A DNA stretch of 64,000 nt from Theristus sp. LFF4_11. Taxonomy: Eukaryota; Nematoda; Chromadorea; Monhysterida; Xyalidae. The DNA lies in the NCBI GenBank assembly GCA_030248135.1, contig JASANC010003287.1, positions 62,001-126,000 on the forward strand, in the 5' to 3' direction. Below, in pieces: positions 1-12,913 of the stretch (within the stretch, counting starts at the first letter, position 1; each line of letters starts with the position of its first letter). The notes below the pieces were generated by a model that did not search any database, had not been told where the DNA came from, and worked only from the letters and a program-made list of their open reading frames with translations. The translations under genes were made by a program, and so were the position numbers.

Positions 1-695
1 TGCGAGATAACGCGGTACCAAACTCCAGTGTATCCACCAGTTGCAGTAATTGGTGTTATCTGAACAGTTGTGGTTGTTACACATAGCACAGACAGAAAAA
101 AACAACTGTGTGGTCGAATGTGTTGTTCAGAACAACGCACCTGTTGGCATTTGTAAACTGCGATCATTGCTGGGTCAATCTTTGTGGGCCAATCTGGAAC
201 TTCCTCCGGCCCCACCTGTATTGATCCGGTCATTTCGTGTACTGTGCCGAACGCAATGAAGCCATCTTTGCTGATCTGAAAGTTGATTGAAGTTTATAAT
301 TTGGTTGCGGAATTAATGTAGTTGTTTGTACATTTTTTTGAAAATCTGGTTTCCATCTAAATAATCAATGTTAAAAATATTCCGGATTGAAAATAAGTAA
401 AAATGTGCCTCTCAGAAACACGGAATCGTTCCAGACTCACTATCGTATAATTGTACAGGCCACCGTAGAACGGAACAGAAATCGGCAACGAAATCCTCGT
501 TTTTCCGCGAGGTTCTTTATCGTAGACATCGTGACCATACGGTAGCAATTTTTTGTTGTGTTGATTTCGCGTCTGGAATTGGTTGATGGAACGGAACTTA
601 GGCAACGTCATTGATTTTGTCACCGCTCCTTTGATTGGCTCGTTTTTCAACAATATCCACCAGATGAAAAACCAAGTACATGGATCGATTTTCAT
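1..695 (-). CDS. NIDO-domain secreted/surface protein, N-terminal part (runs off left edge)
   Basis: Three in-phase coding exons: 695-441, 275-141 and 59-1 (continuing outside the window). Donors are GTGAGT after 441 and GTGCGT after 141; acceptors are TTTCAG before 275 and TTCAG before 59. The start ATG (695-693) opens a stretch with hydrophobic core CTWFFIWWILL, a plausible signal peptide. The joined protein then shows LLPYGHD, VPFYGGLYNYT, DGFIAFGTV, DWPTKIDPAMIAVYKC and YTGVWYRVIS. This is the usual order of a NIDO (nidogen-like) domain: a 'PYG..D' opening, a 'pFyG..y' strand, a 'GfI.FG' strand, a 'P..DPamIA' turn and a 'gv.yRv' strand. Family knowledge: NIDO domains occur in nidogen, mucin-4 and many nematode cuticle or matrix proteins. 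The rest of the protein, and so its exact class, is not visible. An alternative start inside exon 1 at 572 is possible if the first 41 codons are not coding. Confidence 0.72.
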
Positions 696-2740
696 GTCGA
701 ATATATTTGAAAGTTAGTCGACTCGTCAGTAGTTACCGTTTTATAAATTAAAAATTGATTTTCTGATAATTTTTTGACAATTCGATCGATTTAATTCAGT
801 TTGGTGTACTTTGCTTGACTTAGTTTTTCAGCTCACGTATTTCAATCATTTCACCACCACATATGGGTTCGTATATTCTGCAGTTGTGAAGGGGTGCTAT
901 ATAGATAACATTCACAGGAATGACTAAGACAGTTTTGCTATAAATCACAATTTGAATGTTATCACGTAAATTGGCAATGACGGAACTGCTTTTTAAGTAC
1001 ACATGCAATGTTGAAATACACACAACTTGCGTTGCTTTTCTGACTAAGAGGTGTTGCAAATATTGTTGAAATTGTGTTTGTTGCAAACTGCTTTTTTTGC
1101 TTTTGGGCGTTGGTTGTTTTTTAGCCCATATAATTTCAGAAAGCGTACATAGTTTCACACGGCTGTATAATCTGTCTTTTATCGTTTAATTTTATCAGAA
1201 GTTACACCTGAATTGCAGATGGTTCGTCGAAACTGAGTTGAATAAAATATAAATGAAGTGAAAATGTCGGCCCCGGTTGTTTAACTGACAATCGATGCAA
1301 ACCAATGCACCATCTAAAATAACTGAAACGACCTTCAATGATACATGAGATTCTTTGTTTCAGCCATGTGGGCACGTTTGCTGTATCCGCCCATGTGCTG
1401 CAATGAATACTAAAGTGAATTGCCTGTGATTGCGTCGTAAACGTGTTGTTCCACATTTGAAAGTCATTTGTTTGTTTCCGTGTGACGTGCACGACGAAAT
1501 TACAGTAATCATTATCTGTTAACGAAATTCACACAACTGATCATCAATCGAACTACTCAATCGTCCATCCACTTGTTATACCATTGCAGCTGCAGGGTCA
1601 CCACGCTCAGAAGTTGATCAGTTTTTTGTTTTCACGTTCACGTTTTCAATCAGCAGAAGACGCTCGTCGATTCTTTTGACCAGCCCCAGACAACTGGTTG
1701 CGTCTGTAGATTTGTCGATGTTTAGTTTGTCTTTGGTCAATGTATTTTGTGCCTTTTAGTGCTGTCACCGGAACAAGATCAAGATTTGATCGTGCCACCC
1801 TTGCAAGTGTGGTAAAAAGACAGTTAAATTTAATTATCAAAGTATAGAAAATCTTTTTGGAAATAGTTCATTATCATATTCTGTCCGAGCTCCATCATGC
1901 GTTTTCTGAAGTTCGTAGAAACGCGCAACAACGGATAACGCCACTTGATTCATTACAAGAATTCAACTTCTGCCTTGTTGTCGATGATTTTGCCTTTGTC
2001 ACATCAACTTTATCCCTTAGTCTTCACCGAGTGTTGAAGATTATAGCTTTATTATGGGACCCGAAAGTATTTGTCAACGCCCTGTTGATTCACTTCAGGC
2101 GCAAGCAACATGGTGAATTCGTGTGACTCATTGTTGGACAACTGTAATCCGGTGCTTGACATTTTTTGTTTTTTATTATTTCTGTTTGATAAAATTCACA
2201 AGCATTCACAAATATAGCACAAAAGCGCATTTGCAACAATAAAAAATATGAAATTCTCAAACTCATAAACAGCAGTTTTTTTCGTTATGAGAGTGCAACG
2301 GTTTCAATGGCTAACGTCAAGCGGGTTTAGCGGGTTATAATTAGAAGTTGAGAACAGAAATCGAAAGTGCAGATAAATATAATATGTGCGACTATCATCT
2401 ACATGGACATATTGTCTCAACAAGTAAACGAGCGTTTCCAAGACGCATACACTCACAAAAAATAATGAATAGAAAGGCGAAAAAAACATCTTTGCAGGTC
2501 ACATGTGAATTTTATAACAAATGAACTTAGGTATTTGGGGTTCGAACAACTTCGTTTGTGTACATATTTGAAAAACTGTTTCAAGGGACAGATAAAAATT
2601 CAGACACCGCTGCATGCTCATAGTTGAAATTCAAGAGACGTACGGCTACATACAATGTACATGTACAGTACGTTAGTGAAGTAAAAATTAGAAAGATTAG
2701 CATAACGTCAAAGCCTTTGTAACTCATGAAAGCACGCCCA
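696..2740. other. Intergenic, no recognisable feature
   Basis: Several open frames of 60-110 codons exist here on both strands, but none shows a protein family, splice-compatible neighbour or sustained composition. I see no RNA gene or clear repeat. Confidence 0.5.
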
Positions 2741-2748
2741 TCCACCAT

Positions 2749-2754
2749 TATAAA
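2749..2754 (+). promoter_or_regulatory. TATA box upstream of a tentative small gene
   Basis: TATAAA lies 52 bp before an ATG at 2801 that is followed almost at once by a GTGAGT splice donor. The distance leaves room for a start site about 30 bp downstream (TCAGTTC at about 2771). Only suggestive, because the gene it would serve is itself tentative. Confidence 0.25.
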
Positions 2755-2800
2755 TGGCTTGGCGAACTTGTCAGTTCAATTCAACAAAAAAATCACAAAA

Positions 2801-3491
2801 ATGGAGTTCGATTTCGTTGCTCGTGAGTACCCGAGTGGGAATGTCGCAAACATTTTTCTATTACAATCAAAAGCTTATTTGAAACATACATTGTAGTATT
2901 TGAATTATGCCACGGGGGTTGCCTTTGCGGTTCGAAAAGTAGCCTTATTTGAAACAATATAACAACAAGAAAATAACAACAAAACAACCATATCGTCAAT
3001 GTAAAGTGAAACGGCTCGCCTCGCAGTATGTGCTTTTTCTCAGGTAGCTTCCACAGGAAAATTTTAAAGTTATGATTTTAAAGTTCTGTTGAATCTTCGA
3101 TGTTGTGACGAAATTCTAGTGCCAAAAATGCATAGGAGTTTTAATGTAACTACTTAATCGCATAAAAACGCACGTTAAAGGCTGTATGCATGTCGCATGC
3201 ATTTACCCGATGTCGAAATCATTCACGAAATGAGTATAAAATAGGTTATCAACAAAATGAAAATATCAATTGAAGATACTTCAATAAAAAAACACATGCA
3301 GTCACCGTATTTGCACCGAATTCGCATATTCGTTTTCAGGTATTGTGGTACATGGTAAACGAAAACAAGGCCAGCGGTTTATTACTGAAATTACTTTGTT
3401 TTCCGTTGCCGAGTACTCTTGCGAAAGAATATTAAGAACTGGATTTCTCTCGCTGATAAATTTTTTCAGTATTGCGCCGCGCCTTCTGTAA
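2801..3491 (+). CDS. Tentative two-exon small ORF, function unknown
   Basis: Exon 2801-2822 encodes MEFDFVA plus one base, then donor GTGAGT. A strong acceptor (GTTTTCAG, ending 3339) opens exon 3340-3491, which continues in phase to TAA. The joined product is 57 residues and basic near the middle (HGKRKQGQRF). A TATA box and a plausible initiator precede it. I recognise no family. It could also be the N-terminal part of a longer gene if a donor before the stop is used (a GTAACT lies at the very end), or chance. The support is only splice phase plus promoter-like context. Confidence 0.25.
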
Positions 3492-4160
3492 CTTAAAAAA
3501 GTTGTATACTTCTGGAATGAAGAACTTCAGAATATTCCAAAAGTGTCAGCGCAAAACCGCTAGACCAAATGCAGGTAAAAATTACTGTTTGTGTGTAAAA
3601 ACAAAAATGACTACTGCAAGGACGTCAAAAATTTGTAACTGAGTTTTTGTCGCAAAGCAAAAATTTGCAACCTGAGTCGCAAGCACATTGTTCAATTGAT
3701 TTTCAGTTTGGACGCTTAGAAACTTGCACTGCTCTGATAGATAGAGGTATTATTGTACAGAGTTAATGATAACTGTGTGAGGAACTGCCGGACGGACTAA
3801 AGAATTGAAAAAAATGTGTCAGAAGATACTTGAACAGCATATAGCAACTTCATAAAATGCAGACTTTCCGTAACACAACTTATTATTATGCAACTTGCTT
3901 AATATAATCGGAACGGAAACAAGTAGCAGCGTGTAAGAGTTCTAAACAAAATTCCGCAAAGTTCGTGAGACCATAGTGAAACGAGGCGAAAACAATTAAT
4001 TGCATCAGCAGTAAAGAAACAATAAAAATTATGACAAAAAACTTTTAAAAGCACGTGAACAGCGTGTGCAATCCACCGAAAAAGACCACAGTTGTGCAGT
4101 GAAATGGTGAAAATGACGTTCATTTCGGCTGAACTGCTAAAACAGTCAGTGAAAACAGCT
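3492..4160. other. Spacer / 3' region of the Sox gene, nothing recognised
   Basis: AT-rich DNA downstream of the Sox stop codon, which reads leftward. It probably contains its 3' untranslated region, but no clear AATAAA is seen close to the stop on the minus strand. Confidence 0.4.
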
Positions 4161-7100
4161 TCACAGGAACGAGTCGCCTAATTCGGCATTATTATCGGGC
4201 AGTGCTGAGCCGCCGATCAGGCCAGTCCATGACGCGAGATCGGTCGGAAATCGAAAGTCGGCAATCGGCGGCAGTAAGTCGGACGTGTTGAACGAGTCCA
4301 AGTCGGCCGGAGTCGCCTCCGGACACGACAGGGCGCTGCAATAGCCGGACGATGACGGCGACGTTGTGACACTGGTTGTTCTCGCCGTGGTGCCGTTTTC
4401 CGCCGGTCTTTTGAGCTGATGACTGCGGGAGTCCATGGCAGGTGATTTAGCTGGTTGACTGTTATTGCGGTGTGCAATGTGCGGCACGATCGGTGCCACC
4501 GGACTAGAGCACTCGAGCAATGACGCGTCGGCGTCGGCCTGACTCGACGCGATCGGTGAACACCGAGGCACGTTCGTTGCGTTCGTGTAGCTCAGTGATG
4601 TCGCTGTTTGCACGTACGGTGATCGTTGCTGCTGTTGTTGTTGGTGGTGGTGGTGGCTGCCATTGAATGAAGTCTGCAACAGAAACGAGAAGTTGTTTTG
4701 TTGTGTCGTGTCGGTGTACAATATGTCGATTTCTGTTGTTCTCATTTTGGACAGTTCATCCATCGAATCAATTTACAGGTTCATTTGACTTCGCGTCCCT
4801 GATGCAATCTTTTTAGATGACTTGGATCGCTGATCTTGCTTTTGTACTCATTACGACACGAGTTTACAAAATCTATTTTTCCAGATCCCGCTTTATTTGT
4901 GGTTAATTCATGTCGAATAAACACTCACAGCGGGATATTTGTTTCGACAAAAAGCGAAGCGCTCGCTTGCTCTTCTCGAATGTTTCAGCAATGTAGTTCG
5001 AAATAGATGTATGTCGATGCAATGCTTTCCGTGAGTTATGTTAATTAGCAGCGACTATGCAACGCGCAAGTCAACACATCACTTGTGCACACGCGCTTTT
5101 CGAGTGGCTCTACACTTTATATTAGCTCAAATAAGATCATCAAAAACGCGTGCCGAATCGACGGGACGTATCAAGCAGAGAAAATAAATTCCCAAAAATT
5201 TGTGTTTGAAAAACTGCGCGTCCCAACATGCCCTCATGGAGGGGAGGGCAAGGCGGTGGATCGCTTCTGTGCATAAATTTCAAAACACCAGGGCCTGAAG
5301 GTGCCGCAAAACAGCACTCAAGGGTAATTGAAGAGCAGTAAGGACACGATAGATGATTATGCGCGGATGTACGTGCGTAATTTTTGTCACTCCTACCTTT
5401 GACACGATCCGCTTTTAGTGCTTTCATATATTTGCAATAAATGTGGTTGTTGATTGCGGAATGTTATGCCTTTTCAATATGTGCCATAGTGCAATTGGGG
5501 TCACCGAATCAGGGTTACCAAGGAAAAACCAGTTTTCGGCAACAGAATTTTGGGTCTGCATGTTGAATGTAACCAAATAAAAAATGATTCTGGTTTCAGA
5601 GATTGTGACTAACATTTTTATGATCTGATGAAGCTAAAAGTGACATGAATTTTGGCAGTCGTTTGAAAATGGTGTGTTTATCTTTTGCGGCCGAAGTTGT
5701 TTGGAGATAAGAGAACACATAAAACCGTGATATCCCGAACAGTGTTTAATGAACCTACCATTTTTGGGCTATCATCGCTTGGAGGTCCACCGATTGGCAC
5801 GTGACTGTCATCGAAGAATCCCGACTCCGGACTGTAGGACGACGCCTGCGCGGAGTTTGGTGTGAGTCCGTTCTTCAGCGTTGGCATCACCGGTGTCCTT
5901 TGATAGGCCGACGTTGTGACCATCGTTGCCGGAGGACTCGGGTAGCAGACCGGTGTGACGACAGGGCCGTGCTGAGTCAACGGCGGAGGCGACTGAGCGG
6001 CACACGCCGGCAGATACGCTCGCAGAAGCATTTCCTGCTGCTGCTGTTGGTGTTGCTGTTGTTGCTCCTGGTGATTATTGTGCTGGTGATAGTGCTGCTG
6101 TTGTTGTTGTAGCTGCTCGAACACACTGGTGAAGTGTTGCTGATTGCTGCTGAGCTCGTAGCGCATTCGTTGCAGCTGTTCGTGGTGTTGTTGCATTAGT
6201 TCAAAGTGGTTCGACTGTTGTTGAGTGCTGTAGTTGACGTGGTGCATGTCGACGCTGCCGCCGGACAGACTTGACACCGGTGAGACCGGCTCTTGTTTGG
6301 CGAGTTTAGCAGCGGGCAGATCGGTTTGCTCGACGATATAGGATGCGTGCGAGCTGAGCGGCCGCTTGTGACTACCGTTGGCATTCTTCGGCGTCGAACT
6401 CTGTTGTTTTGTTGATGTGCTCTTCATTGATTGCACCATCGCTGCGCACTGTTCGGCGTCGTCGGCGAACAGACTGTCTGAAATGTGTAAGTTTTGTATG
6501 TAACAAATACATTGGCTGTGTTCCCAGCTTACTGGATGGGAACCTGTTTCATTGCGCATTCGCGTGACGCTAAGAAACGCCTAATAAAACCGACCAGAAC
6601 AAAAATAAAATCTGTTTGAAATTGTTCAAATAAAAAACCGTTAACAAAGTTTATCCAAACATCGAACCTTCGTCGTCGTTCTGCGCCGTCTGCTGTCCTT
6701 TCTTCGGCTTCTTGCGCGGTTTGTATTTGTAGTCCGGGTACTCGCGCATGTGCAACAGTCGAAGCCGCTCCGCCTCCTGTATGTACGGCTCCTTCTCGGT
6801 CTCGGACAAGTCGCGCCACTGTTTCCCGAGCTTCTTCGAGATCTCCGCGTTGTGCATATCCGGCGTGACCTCGCAAATCTTTCGTCGCTCCATCTGCGAC
6901 CAGACCATGAACGCGTTCATCGGTCGTTTGATGTGATTCGTCGACTTTTTGCAGTTTGTCGCGTCCGTGTACGGCGTCGACGAGTTCGGATTCACTCGCT
7001 GCGAACCGAAATACATGCCGCGTTCGAACGAATTGGCGAACGCACGTTGATTGGCAAGATTTTGCTGGTTGTTGTTGCTGTTGGTGCTGCTGTCCGCTGG

Positions 7101-7283
7101 CATGACGTTGTAGTCGGCGAGCGTCGCACGCTGCTGATGATGATGATGGAGCTGTTGTGATTGTTCCTGCTGTTTCAGAATGTCACGAAATGAGAAGCCG
7201 CCGAGTGACGCTGCGATGTCGGTCATCGCCATGCCGTTGTTGTTGTTACTTGGTACTCGGTCGTATGGCAATTCAATGAACAT
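4161..7283 (-). CDS. sem-2: SoxC-type HMG-box transcription factor (SEM-2/Sox4/Sox11 group)
   Basis: Coding exons 7283-6668, 6477-5759 and 4673-4161 join in phase to 615 residues. The ATG directly follows an acceptor (CATTGCAG), so the 5' leader is spliced, in cis or to a trans leader. The HMG box spans about residues 117-192: [20 protein letters not shown], then [16 protein letters not shown], then [27 protein letters not shown] is the Sox signature. The pattern ERRKI / PDMHNAEIS / EAERLRL matches group C rather than group B. A basic RKKPKK tail may serve nuclear import. Outside the box the protein is low complexity: NNNN, HHHHQQ, several glutamine runs in exon 2 (residues about 300-350) and Ser/Thr/Pro-rich segments. 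Role by family: sequence-specific DNA bending and activation in developmental fate decisions. The symbol is by domain class, not by alignment. Confidence 0.93.
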
Positions 7284-10200
7284 CTGCAATGGGTACGTAC
7301 GACGATGAAAGATGACGGTTAAAAAGGTGAAACGATGCACAGCAACGACCAGGACGCGACACGTGTATGTGCGGTAATGAATATGGCGAATTTGAAACAC
7401 GTACAACGAAATTAGTGACTGGAAATGATACCGTTCATGCGAGCGTAGGATTCGCGCTGGCACTCGAACATGTCGTATGCGCGCTTGTGGCCATATTTAC
7501 GAGAACTCCTCTTTTAAAAAATGCGCCTCTGTGTCCGAAAACTGAAAGAAAAGCCGTCTGTAACATGTCACGAAAACGAACAGTGTCTCTTATTGCGTTT
7601 GTGTTATATTAGCTACGACTTTTGAAAAACCCAAAGTCATAAATACGAGGCATGCAAAAAATTGCGCAGAAACACGCACGTTTTATAGTTTGATACATGC
7701 GTGCGCTGAGATGCGGCAAAAAAAAGATAAAGTTGTTTTTGAAATTATTATACATTTTTGAAATGTTATTAACCTTGAGTATTCGCTTCGAGGCAAAACA
7801 ACATTGCAGATGAAACACACGTACATGGGTGTTCAGTGCTCTTTTTGCGATTTATTCCCAGATCTTAAAAAGACACTAATACACATGATGCTTCGAAAAC
7901 AACCTGCTGAAGCCTGCAGGTGATACAAACATGAGAAATGTTCGCATTAGCATAATCACCCTTGAGCATTAGAAAAAAAAAACAAAATTTAACGCAAGTA
8001 CACAAGCGGGTGTCATTTAGCGAACATTGAATTTTGGACGAAGAAAGCTAAGAATTATTACAGATGATGCATTCATAAATAATAATAATTTTATATAGGT
8101 GAACATGTCAGATCAGATGCGAAGTCCTTAATAAATCTTTTGCTCAGTTACACAGAGGTCAAAATCGAGCACAAGAACTTGTCTATCAAACGGTGTTGCG
8201 TAAGAATTTTTCAGCATGTTTTGCATCGTTTGTATATGATTGCAATTCAAAAATTCTCTGCAGATAAAACATACATATGCAAGTGTGCGCGCGCCATTCA
8301 ATTAATGGAGTGTAATGCGAAGTCACGTTTATGAAAACCACCCTCCAACAAATGTCCAGAAATGAAACATGCATGTTTCTTGTGAAGTTTTCGAAATGTT
8401 ATATTGCCAAAAAGTACACGCATTAATAATAACAGTGAATTTACAACATGCGTGCCGAAAACATGTGTCGCGGGCGGACCGCCCGAAAAACGCATATGTG
8501 GACACGTGTCTCTCTCTCGGCCCTGCAAAACTGTGTTTTGCGGAGAATTTTCGTTACCGAGAAAATCGCGTTTTGATCGCACTTTCACTTTCCTTCGTCG
8601 CGTGCGCGTGCGCGCATGCAAACCCTCGGGCGGCACCGCACCGTGCTGCTGTTGCATGTTGCACAGTGCACCAGTTGAAATTTTTCAACAAATTTCAAAA
8701 ACTGATATCACGTTTTTTCGACTGTCGATATTGCGAAAAACCGATTTCATACAGTAGACACGCTCTGGCTGTATCGCCTGTCGCCGACGGCTAGAAGATG
8801 TTTTTTGGCCGCTGGCAGTACGCAAATTTGTCTGCATGCTTGTTATATACTACTACACGCGTCGTGTGAAACTTCAGAACATTTTTTTCGTTTCACTCTG
8901 CATCCGTGTTTACTTTCAAGATGCGATGGAGCGGTTTTTTTTGGACTGAAGTACGACTGTTTTGGCTTCCGTGTTAATACGTGTGCGCAGGCGTGTGCGT
9001 TCGATCTGACAGAACGCGCGCGCTGCATGTACGCGCGTATTGTTCGTTCATGTAACGCACACACATTTAACAACGTTTTAATTATTGTTAAGAACAGCGT
9101 TGCAAATGCGCTGCTGGAAGATATGTAACAGAGATTCACCACTTGTAGTAAAACGTAGTAAAAATTAATTCATAGTAACATAAGTAATTAGACGGTGTTA
9201 CGCAGGAAAAAAACGTTGCCATTAAAGAACTGCAAATGCGCGTGCACATCATTTTTGTTGAAAGTGCACGAATCACCAACAGGTCCTGAATATGAAATCG
9301 TAGTTATGAAATCAATTGTAATATTTTTATCGATGAAACAACCGCATGAAAATCTGATGCCAAGAAAGTTCTTAAAAACACGAAATGAGCGCTAAAAAAT
9401 AGAAATAAATAAAAGCGGAAGACAGTTTTTTGAAAAAAACATCAACATTCCTGTTCGAGAAACTACAGACAGCTGGATTGCATGTGTATACGCTGTTGCT
9501 GAGAAGTTTTGTCTGAATGACGTTTTTATATGGCGAATAACACCGCGCTGTAGACAGGAACAAAGTTGTTGTCAGTCGTGCACCAACATGCACGTTGACG
9601 CTAGACAGGTTCTGTGCATCAGCGTGTTGCGCACGCACGTTACTGCTTGCTCAAATACGTATGTCACTCCAGGCGCAACAGTGATAAATAGCCGCTTGCA
9701 ATCATTGGGACACCTACGGTTGCACCTATATGCACACCTGATTTAATTACACGCACCTGAATGTAAGCAGATGTTTGCACAAAGTCTGTCTTGGTTTCAA
9801 AAAAAATCAAGAAGCCATTGCGGCGAAAAAAAATGCCAACCGGATTCAAATGTTATACCAACAAAATCACAATCATGCAATCGGATCACTTTTTAGATAT
9901 GCTGATCGGAGAAATGCCACACGTGCGCATGCTGTTAAATTTTTCTTATTGTTTTGTCGGCGCAATTAAAGCAGCGTCTCGGTGGCGGTCACAAATCATG
10001 TAAACGATTGTGATCAGGTGTCAGAACACCTCGAGTACCGTTACCGTAGTACAAACAGTTTACAAAACAAACCACACGGAAACACTCGGCAACTTTTTAT
10101 GTTTGTGTTCGCGTTGTTTCAAATAATGGCGGCCACCCTGTGTTGACACTTGATGGAGATGGGACAGCAAAACCTGTGTTGGTGGGGTGGTGACTATGGA

Positions 10201-11739
10201 AAAGCACACTACAAAGTCGTCTCGAATAAGGCAACACGATATTTTCTCGGTATGCAAAAGATATGTCGAAGCGATAACATTTCAAAACGGCGCGTAAATG
10301 ATACAATTCACACACCACACACAACGCAAGCACATTTACGACAAGCAGTTAGGCACCCCACCACTCAAGGTTGAGTTGCACCGCACACATGCATGCGGAA
10401 ATCATCTTCCGTCCTCACCGCCAATAATAATCATTTCGAAACATTTATTTTAGCAACAAGATTCCAGTTCTGTTTAAAACAGGAGCTGTAGTTTTTTCAG
10501 TTATAAGCTAATAAAGCGGTGGGGGAAACAAAACTTCAAAACTTGAGCAAACACAACTATGTGGCATATTCGCATGAATATGGTTAGAAAAACTAACGCG
10601 TTGGCTGTCCACAAGCGCACATCACTTACAATGTAAAAATCACAACAAACAACTTTAACCGCCACACCAGATTGCAGCACAACACGACAGCGCGCGCGCG
10701 CCGTGGGTGATGTTGGAACAAGTTTTTTTTCTGGCTGAAAAAAGTTCTCTCAAAAAACACGCGGAGAACACCAACACAGCTGTTTCTTGGTGCCGACAAA
10801 AAAAACCAGAACACAGCTCAAGAAAGAGTTCTCCCCAGTGAGCGCGATATTCGCTTTTTAGCGAACATTTCATATTAAGGTAATGTAACGACGGAAAAAA
10901 GTTCGCTGCGGCCCCCGGTAGACTGGCAGTCGACACGAACCCCAGAAAGACATAACCGACGCACGACACATTTGTTTCCTGTCTCGTCGTCGTGTTCAAC
11001 AACGCACAAAAACACATAACCACCAGAAAGCGCAACTGTGATTATGTCGCAAAGTCATCGCAAAAAAGATGTTTTAAGATAAAAACCGCTCATAATATGC
11101 AGAAGACGTCAAGAATATGACGCTTCTGCATAATATCCAACAACTTCGCCATTCTAATAAACTATATCTCCAATAACTGATTATGGCAGAAGCCGCTGTT
11201 TCAGTTTTGCGGCTGTTTTCAATTTCGGCAGAACTTTCAATCACACATGGGAAGTTTACCATATTCTTAGAACTGCACAAAAGCAATAATATTCTCCACT
11301 TGTTGAATGTAATAAGCAGTAATAATAACACTTCTTAAGTATCACCAAGTTTTAGCATGGGTGCAACACAGAAAACAGAGACGAATAACAAGAAGCCAGC
11401 AAATGAGCACACCAAATCAGTGAACGCAACGCAGTTATCATTGCCGTTTGCGTGTTGGCCAACAACACACAGGAACAGAACAAGAATGATGATTATGATT
11501 TTTTATGAAACAATGAACGCATATAACAGTGTCATCTCTCTAGCGGGCATGGCAGTGTGTGACTGAGAACGCCTTTTTTGGAGCTCATTATTTGCAATGG
11601 GACCGAAAGAAAAAACTAAGCAAGCAGTGCCGGTCGCAAAAAAGTGTCGGTGGACACACGCGTAATGGGCCGTTAGGGAGAGCTGCTGACGCTCGTTTGA
11701 GAACAAGCTCAAGTGCATGTAACATGTAACCGACTTATA
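7284..11739. other. Long non-coding stretch upstream of the Sox gene
   Basis: No recognisable coding exon, RNA gene or mobile element. Many short homopolymer runs and CpG-containing words are present. As the first 4.5 kb upstream of a developmental regulator, it may hold enhancers, but nothing specific can be read. Confidence 0.4.
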
Positions 11740-12800
11740 TAGCGCGGCGTATTATACAGCGCGCAAAGCAGCAGCAAAAACATGCGCTGCCTCCGTGATT
11801 TCTCGACTGCCGGTGGTGGTTGTTCGTGACAAAAAGTTTCCGTGCGCCGATAAACGGGCGTCCGCCCCACACGCAGCGCAACGAGCGAGAGACAGAGAAG
11901 GGAACAGCAAAAAAATACTCGTCAATGTGTCCCGCGCGGCGTGTTTCTACAGCGCGGCGAGATGTGTCGAACGTGTGGACAACATGTGTGCGCCTGTCTG
12001 TGTGTGTATTCACTTGTGTGTGTGTGTCGACGCTGCGCCAAGCCACGCGAACGCGAAGAGCCGGGTCAAAAAGTTGCCACTCTCGCCGTCCCGGCCAGAT
12101 AAGCCAATCGGAAGGAAATTGGCCTACACGCTCCGCACATGCGCACACACACGCGCGCCCTCGTGTCATGCGAACTGCACCCATGGCGCACCGAAAAAAG
12201 TTCGCGCGCAAAAACGTCGATTTGAGGCGCAAAAAAACTTTTGCGCTCCATGCGCGCGCGCGCGTGCGCCGAGGCCGGAGCGTCAGCGATGCAACAACAA
12301 ATTTAACGCGACACAGCAGCAGTAGCAGGCTGCAAGTTAAACTCGTGCAGGCACACACACGTAACATGTAACACCAGTGGAAAAAAAAGTGCAGAGAACA
12401 CAGAGCGCGGCGAGCGGCACCCGCAGGCACCCACCCATAGATGTGCACAGAGCACTATGGGGACGGCAGTAGTCGACAAAAACGAACACGCACTGCCACT
12501 TGAAAAAACTCGTTACCCCGGGCGCCCGCCGGAAAGCGCACAGCGCGTGCTGTGTGATGGAGGCGCAGGGATACACGCAGCAAAAAACGGGCCAATCAGC
12601 ATGCGAGCCTGGCGGTCGCCGGACGCACTCCGCCCCACGCACCCCCTCCCCCCTTGCCCACTCTCTCGCTCATGTGCACAGAGGCGGAAGCGTTTTATTG
12701 GTACGTCGGCGCTGAGAGAGCTGTGGCTGCTTTTTATGGGACACCAGCATAATGCGAGCTATATTATTGGCATCATGTGACGCGGCGCGCGCGGTAAAGA
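11740..12800. other. CpG-rich block with CA/GT and CG alternation
   Basis: Base composition changes visibly here: frequent CGCG, GCGCGC and CACACA/GTGTGT tracts (about 11980-12030, 12140-12160, 12255-12270), in contrast to the AT-rich flanks. Long open frames overlap on both strands, as expected of low-stop GC-rich DNA, and show no protein family. It could be an unrecognised promoter or first exon; alternating purine-pyrimidine tracts could also favour Z-DNA. Confidence 0.45.
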
Positions 12801-12814
12801 GGTGTTTTTGGTGT

Positions 12815-12815
<1 letters not shown>

Positions 12816-12913
<98 letters not shown>
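12816..12913. repeat. (GTT)n / (AAC)n microsatellite, about 32 units
   Basis: An uninterrupted run of GTT trinucleotides of about 98 bp, preceded by GGTGTATT and followed by AGCAGC. It gives artificial open frames in five of six frames (poly-Val, poly-Cys, poly-Leu, poly-Thr, poly-Asn, poly-Gln), none of which is supported as coding. Confidence 0.98.

Noticed and set aside
8298..9142. Several 60-141 codon frames on both strands upstream of the Sox gene
   Set aside because: Overlapping frames with high Cys/His/Arg content, no family and no conserved splice arrangement.
11795..12448. Open frames of 176-237 codons on both strands
   Set aside because: They overlap each other in several frames over CpG-rich, stop-poor DNA and encode Arg/Cys/His-rich composition without a family or conserved motif.
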